Positions 8,209 to 10,394 of a stretch of DNA of 10,394 bases are shown here, in pieces. Under the pieces are notes generated by a model, which did not search any database, was not told the origin of the DNA, and worked only from the letters and a program-made list of their open reading frames with translations. The first letter of the stretch is position 1. Each line of letters starts with the position of its first letter. The stretch comes from JBLFWJ01 sp047611425. Its GTDB lineage: Bacteria > Bacteroidota > Bacteroidia > UBA10329. Made by a program: the position numbers and the translations under genes. The stretch lies in contig JBLFWJ010000120.1 in the NCBI GenBank assembly GCA_047611425.1, positions 1 through 10,394 of the forward strand. Direction: 5' to 3'.

Positions 8209-9828
8209 ATCAAAATATTGAAGCGCATTTCGCACTGGGAGTGGAATTCCACCGCCATGCGCGCAAAGCGATCCTTCTTCCAAAGTGGTAAGTAGGTCGG
8301 TGAAAAGCTTCATATCGATTTTGTAATTCTCATTAATGGCTTTCTGAAACATCTCATGTCCACGTGTTGTACCCAGTCGACATGGGAAGCATTTTCCACA
8401 GCTTTCATAAGCAGCAAAATCGAAGATGTGCTCGAGATATTTGACCATAGGCATCGACTCAGGGATTGAAACAACCGAAGCGTGTCCAAGTAAGAATCCG
8501 TTTTGCGAGAATGACTCAAAATCAATATTCAATTCCGGAATTTTTGATGTTGGAACCATGCCGCCAAGTGGGCCTCCAATGTGTAACGCTTTTACTGGGG
8601 CTTTGAATCCACCCCCAACTTCGTTTACCACTTTATCTAGAGATGTTCCCATCTCAACCTCCACAATTCCGGGATTGTTAAAGAAACTGTCTAAGCAAAC
8701 TAGTTTGGTGCCCGAAGAACGGTCAGTTCCGAGTGCCTTGTAAGCTGCTCCACCATTCATTAGAATGAATGGAACGGCAGCTTGAGTTTCGACATTATTG
8801 ACAACAGTTGGCTTGTTGAACAAACCTTGCTGAGTTGGGTATGGTGGACGAACCCGAACTTCCGGCCGTTGACCTTCGATTGAATTAATCAACGCAGTTT
8901 CTTCACCGCAGATGTAGGCTCCTTGGGCTTTGATCACCTTGAAATTAAAGTTGAATCCTGAGCCGTTGATGTCTGTTCCGGTCAAACCCTGATCGGTCAA
9001 TTCTTGAATGGCCTTTTCAATAACGTCAACCGATTCTGGATACTCTGCACGGATATAAAGAATGCCCGTTTCTGATCCAATGATGTAGCCTGAAACCATC
9101 ATTCCGATAAGCACAAGCAACGGCTGCTTTTCTAATAAATAGCGGTCTGAGTATGCCCCCGGGTCACCCTCATCTGCATTGCAGATGATGAACTTCGTGT
9201 CATTTTCTTCTTTCCGACAGGAGTCTAGTTTGATTCCCATAGGGAAGCCAGCACCACCTCTGCCTCGAATGTTGGAGGTTTTTATTTCCTCCAACGCAGC
9301 AGATGAATCTGCACTCAATGTTTTTCTAATCAGATCGAACAGTTCGGCTTTATCATATTCTGAAGTCAGAATTGCTTTGCCTGTTGCTGATACACTATAG
9401 TTGTCATCAACAGTTGATTCTCCTCCAGCAATTTCAACGATTTTCTCAATGTCAGACCCAGAGTAATTCTGACCATTTACGTGAAAAGCCGAATTCTCAT
9501 GGCAACGACCAAGGCAGGTCATGTGACCGACTTCATCTGTCGAATAAGTCGATTCCAGTTTTGCTTTCACCGAATATTGAGTCCCAGCACACAAACAAGC
9601 AGAGCCGTTACAGACATAGGCCTTCTTGCCCTTGTTTTCGGGCTTCATGAAATCATAGAACGTGGCCGCACCGTATGTGCTTGAAGTTCCAACCAGAAAC
9701 TCTTTAGCCAGTTGATCCAACTTGTCCTTAGATGGAGTTCCATCGGCCACAGCCGCATCGCCCATCTTCTCAAAAAGGCCGTCAACTACGCCTTTTCTTC
9801 CCGCTAATTCACTTAGATTTTTCGACAT
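8182..9828 (-). CDS. Fused NuoE-NuoF-type diaphorase subunit, probably of NAD-dependent formate dehydrogenase
   Basis: This 548-residue protein joins two complex I-related modules. Residues about 35-135 are a thioredoxin-like NuoE domain with all four [2Fe-2S] ligands: Cys73 and Cys78 (CNGSAC), Cys105 and Cys109 (CLGRC). Residues about 155-548 are NuoF-like. They include the NADH/FMN-binding GRGGAGFPMG (189-198), CNADEGDPGAYSDR (216-229) and YICGEETALINSIEG (305-319), then the [4Fe-4S] ligands Cys477, Cys480 and Cys483 (SCGKCFPC) and Cys522 (GSLCAHGG). Such subunits accept electrons from a catalytic subunit and reduce NAD+ in soluble formate dehydrogenases (FdsB-like), hydrogenases (HoxF, HydB-like) or complex I. 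The 20-base overlap with fdhD points to formate dehydrogenase. There is no extra C-terminal ferredoxin domain, unlike the HydB type of electron-bifurcating hydrogenases. It starts at the ATG 9826-9828; its TAA at 8182-8184 abuts mqnE. No separate small NuoE/FdsG gene follows it. Domain identity is firm; the enzyme assignment is inferred from context. Confidence 0.9.
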   Translation of the reverse strand: MSKNLSELAGRKGVVDGLFEKMGDAAVADGTPSKDKLDQLAKEFLVGTSSTYGAATFYDFMKPENKGKKAYVCNGSACLCAGTQYSVKAKLESTYSTDEVGHMTCLGRCHENSAFHVNGQNYSGSDIEKIVEIAGGESTVDDNYSVSATGKAILTSEYDKAELFDLIRKTLSADSSAALEEIKTSNIRGRGGAGFPMGIKLDSCRKEENDTKFIICNADEGDPGAYSDRYLLEKQPLLVLIGMMVSGYIIGSETGILYIRAEYPESVDVIEKAIQELTDQGLTGTDINGSGFNFNFKVIKAQGAYICGEETALINSIEGQRPEVRVRPPYPTQQGLFNKPTVVNNVETQAAVPFILMNGGAAYKALGTDRSSGTKLVCLDSFFNNPGIVEVEMGTSLDKVVNEVGGGFKAPVKALHIGGPLGGMVPTSKIPELNIDFESFSQNGFLLGHASVVSIPESMPMVKYLEHIFDFAAYESCGKCFPCRLGTTRGHEMFQKAINENYKIDMKLFTDLLTTLEEGSLCAHGGGIPLPVRNALQYFDSELKEYFS

Positions 9829-10394
9829 CAGTTTCTGTTGATGATTGATAATTAATGATTGATGGAACCAGTCTGTGCGGATGTGAATAACAGGTCAGTT
9901 TGTCCTCTCTGCAAAACGCCAGAAGTGTGACCCCCAACTCCTTTGCAAAATCCACGGCTAATGTTGATGGCGCTGAAACTGCAGCCAACACAGGGATTTT
10001 CGCCCTGAATGTTTTAATGATGATTTCGTAGCTGATTCGTCCACTAACAGTGATTGCCTTTGCCTGATCCAATTCCTTTTTCAAAATGAGGTCGCCTACA
10101 ACTTTGTCGACCGCATTATGTCGGCCAATGTCTTCTTTAATCGAAAGTAACTTTCCGTCTTCATTGAAAGCTGCAGCTGCGTGGCAACCACCAGACTGCT
10201 TAAACGCCTTTTGTTTGGAGTTCATCGCTCCAAACATTTGCAATATCAACTCAGGGTTGATGGATGCATCTGTAACGGAAACAGTCTGATCTGGAAAATC
10301 AAGATCTTGCTTTCCACAAATCCCACATGAAGCGACAGACAGAAAGCTTCTGCTATTCTTGTAACCGTGCCCCAATTTGTTGGAATCCACTTTT
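9809..10394 (-). CDS. fdhD: Formate dehydrogenase accessory sulfurtransferase FdhD (5' end outside window)
   Basis: FdhD takes sulfur from the cysteine desulfurase IscS and transfers it to the bis-MGD cofactor of formate dehydrogenase, a step needed for activity. The visible 194 residues are the C-terminal two-thirds; the frame stays open to the window edge. The GTG at 10388-10390 is an internal valine codon rather than a start. The sulfur-carrying CxxC is SCGICGK, with Cys codons at 10325-10327 and 10316-10318. Other family stretches follow in order: QSGGCHAAAAF, EDIGRHNAVDKVVGD, SGRISYEII, VLAAVSAPSTLAVDFA and TCYSHPHR. About 70-80 N-terminal residues should lie beyond 10394. After the usual end near HPHR, a tail of about 20 residues runs through an AT-rich repeat and overlaps the next gene by 20 bases. 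The pairing with a NuoEF-type subunit suggests that the target enzyme is NAD-linked. Confidence 0.95.
   Translation of the reverse strand, partial: KVDSNKLGHGYKNSRSFLSVASCGICGKQDLDFPDQTVSVTDASINPELILQMFGAMNSKQKAFKQSGGCHAAAAFNEDGKLLSIKEDIGRHNAVDKVVGDLILKKELDQAKAITVSGRISYEIIIKTFRAKIPVLAAVSAPSTLAVDFAKELGVTLLAFCREDKLTCYSHPHRLVPSIINYQSSTETDVEKSK
9841..9863. repeat. Short 9-bp direct repeat (ATGATTGAT) in the fdhD tail
   Basis: ATGATTGAT occurs at 9841-9849 and again at 9855-9863, separated by the five bases AATTA. It lies inside the C-terminal extension of fdhD, where it encodes part of the residues SIINYQSS, and just upstream of the start codon of the diaphorase gene. The AT-rich composition resembles intergenic spacer sequence more than the conserved part of fdhD. 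It may have formed by slippage. Confidence 0.5.

Noticed and set aside
8426..8743. 105-codon open frame on the plus strand opposite the diaphorase gene
   Set aside because: It lies wholly inside a well-supported conserved gene on the other strand, and its translation resembles no known family.
9179..9684. Several overlapping open frames on the plus strand opposite the 5' half of the diaphorase gene
   Set aside because: They are antisense to conserved Fe-S and nucleotide-binding codons, are mutually overlapping and have no recognisable protein features.
1..10394. Search for tRNA, rRNA, CRISPR arrays, insertion sequences, toxin-antitoxin or defence genes
   Set aside because: Nothing supports any of these. 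Gaps between genes are at most 118 bases, no long repeats were seen, and all large genes belong to metabolic, secreted or proteolytic families.

Overview
The window looks like a Bacteroidota chromosome segment, probably from the Flavobacteriales/Cryomorphaceae side of the phylum, although the exact family cannot be fixed from sequence alone. The evidence is two secreted proteins ending in type IX secretion (T9SS) sorting domains, one of type B and one of type A; a TTG-N17-TAnnTTTG promoter of the Bacteroidota kind; start sites without clear Shine-Dalgarno sequences; and moderate AT-richness. Coding density is very high. The longest stretch without a gene is 118 bases (2257-2374), and there is no sign of mobile elements, CRISPR, tRNA or rRNA.

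Left part, plus strand (1-2256): the 3' part of a peptidase M16 gene is followed, one base after its stop, by a second M16 gene that lacks the zinc-binding motif. This is the usual active/inactive pair that assembles into one heterodimeric protease. A candidate promoter at 2327-2354 then starts a new unit.

Middle part, plus strand (2375-8181): a 1112-residue exported protein has a cysteine-rich N-terminal domain, a chain of FN3-like domains and a type B sorting domain. 51 bases later comes a 415-residue M43-family zinc metalloprotease with a type A sorting domain. Two bases after that starts mqnE, aminofutalosine synthase of the futalosine route to menaquinone. The close packing suggests co-transcription, but the secreted proteins and mqnE have no evident functional link.

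Right part, minus strand (8182-10394): fdhD, truncated by the window edge, overlaps by 20 bases a gene for a fused NuoE-NuoF-type diaphorase subunit. Together they point to a NAD(+)-dependent molybdenum or tungsten formate dehydrogenase whose catalytic subunit should lie beyond position 10394. FdhD activates the catalytic subunit by delivering sulfur to its cofactor. The fused subunit would pass electrons from the catalytic subunit through Fe-S clusters and FMN to NAD+.

The mqnE and diaphorase genes converge with stop codons directly abutting at 8181/8182, and a perfect 10-bp inverted repeat spans the junction. I see no convincing new defence or mobile system. The most useful leads are the compact formate dehydrogenase module, the shared inverted repeat at the convergent gene ends and the large repetitive T9SS protein.
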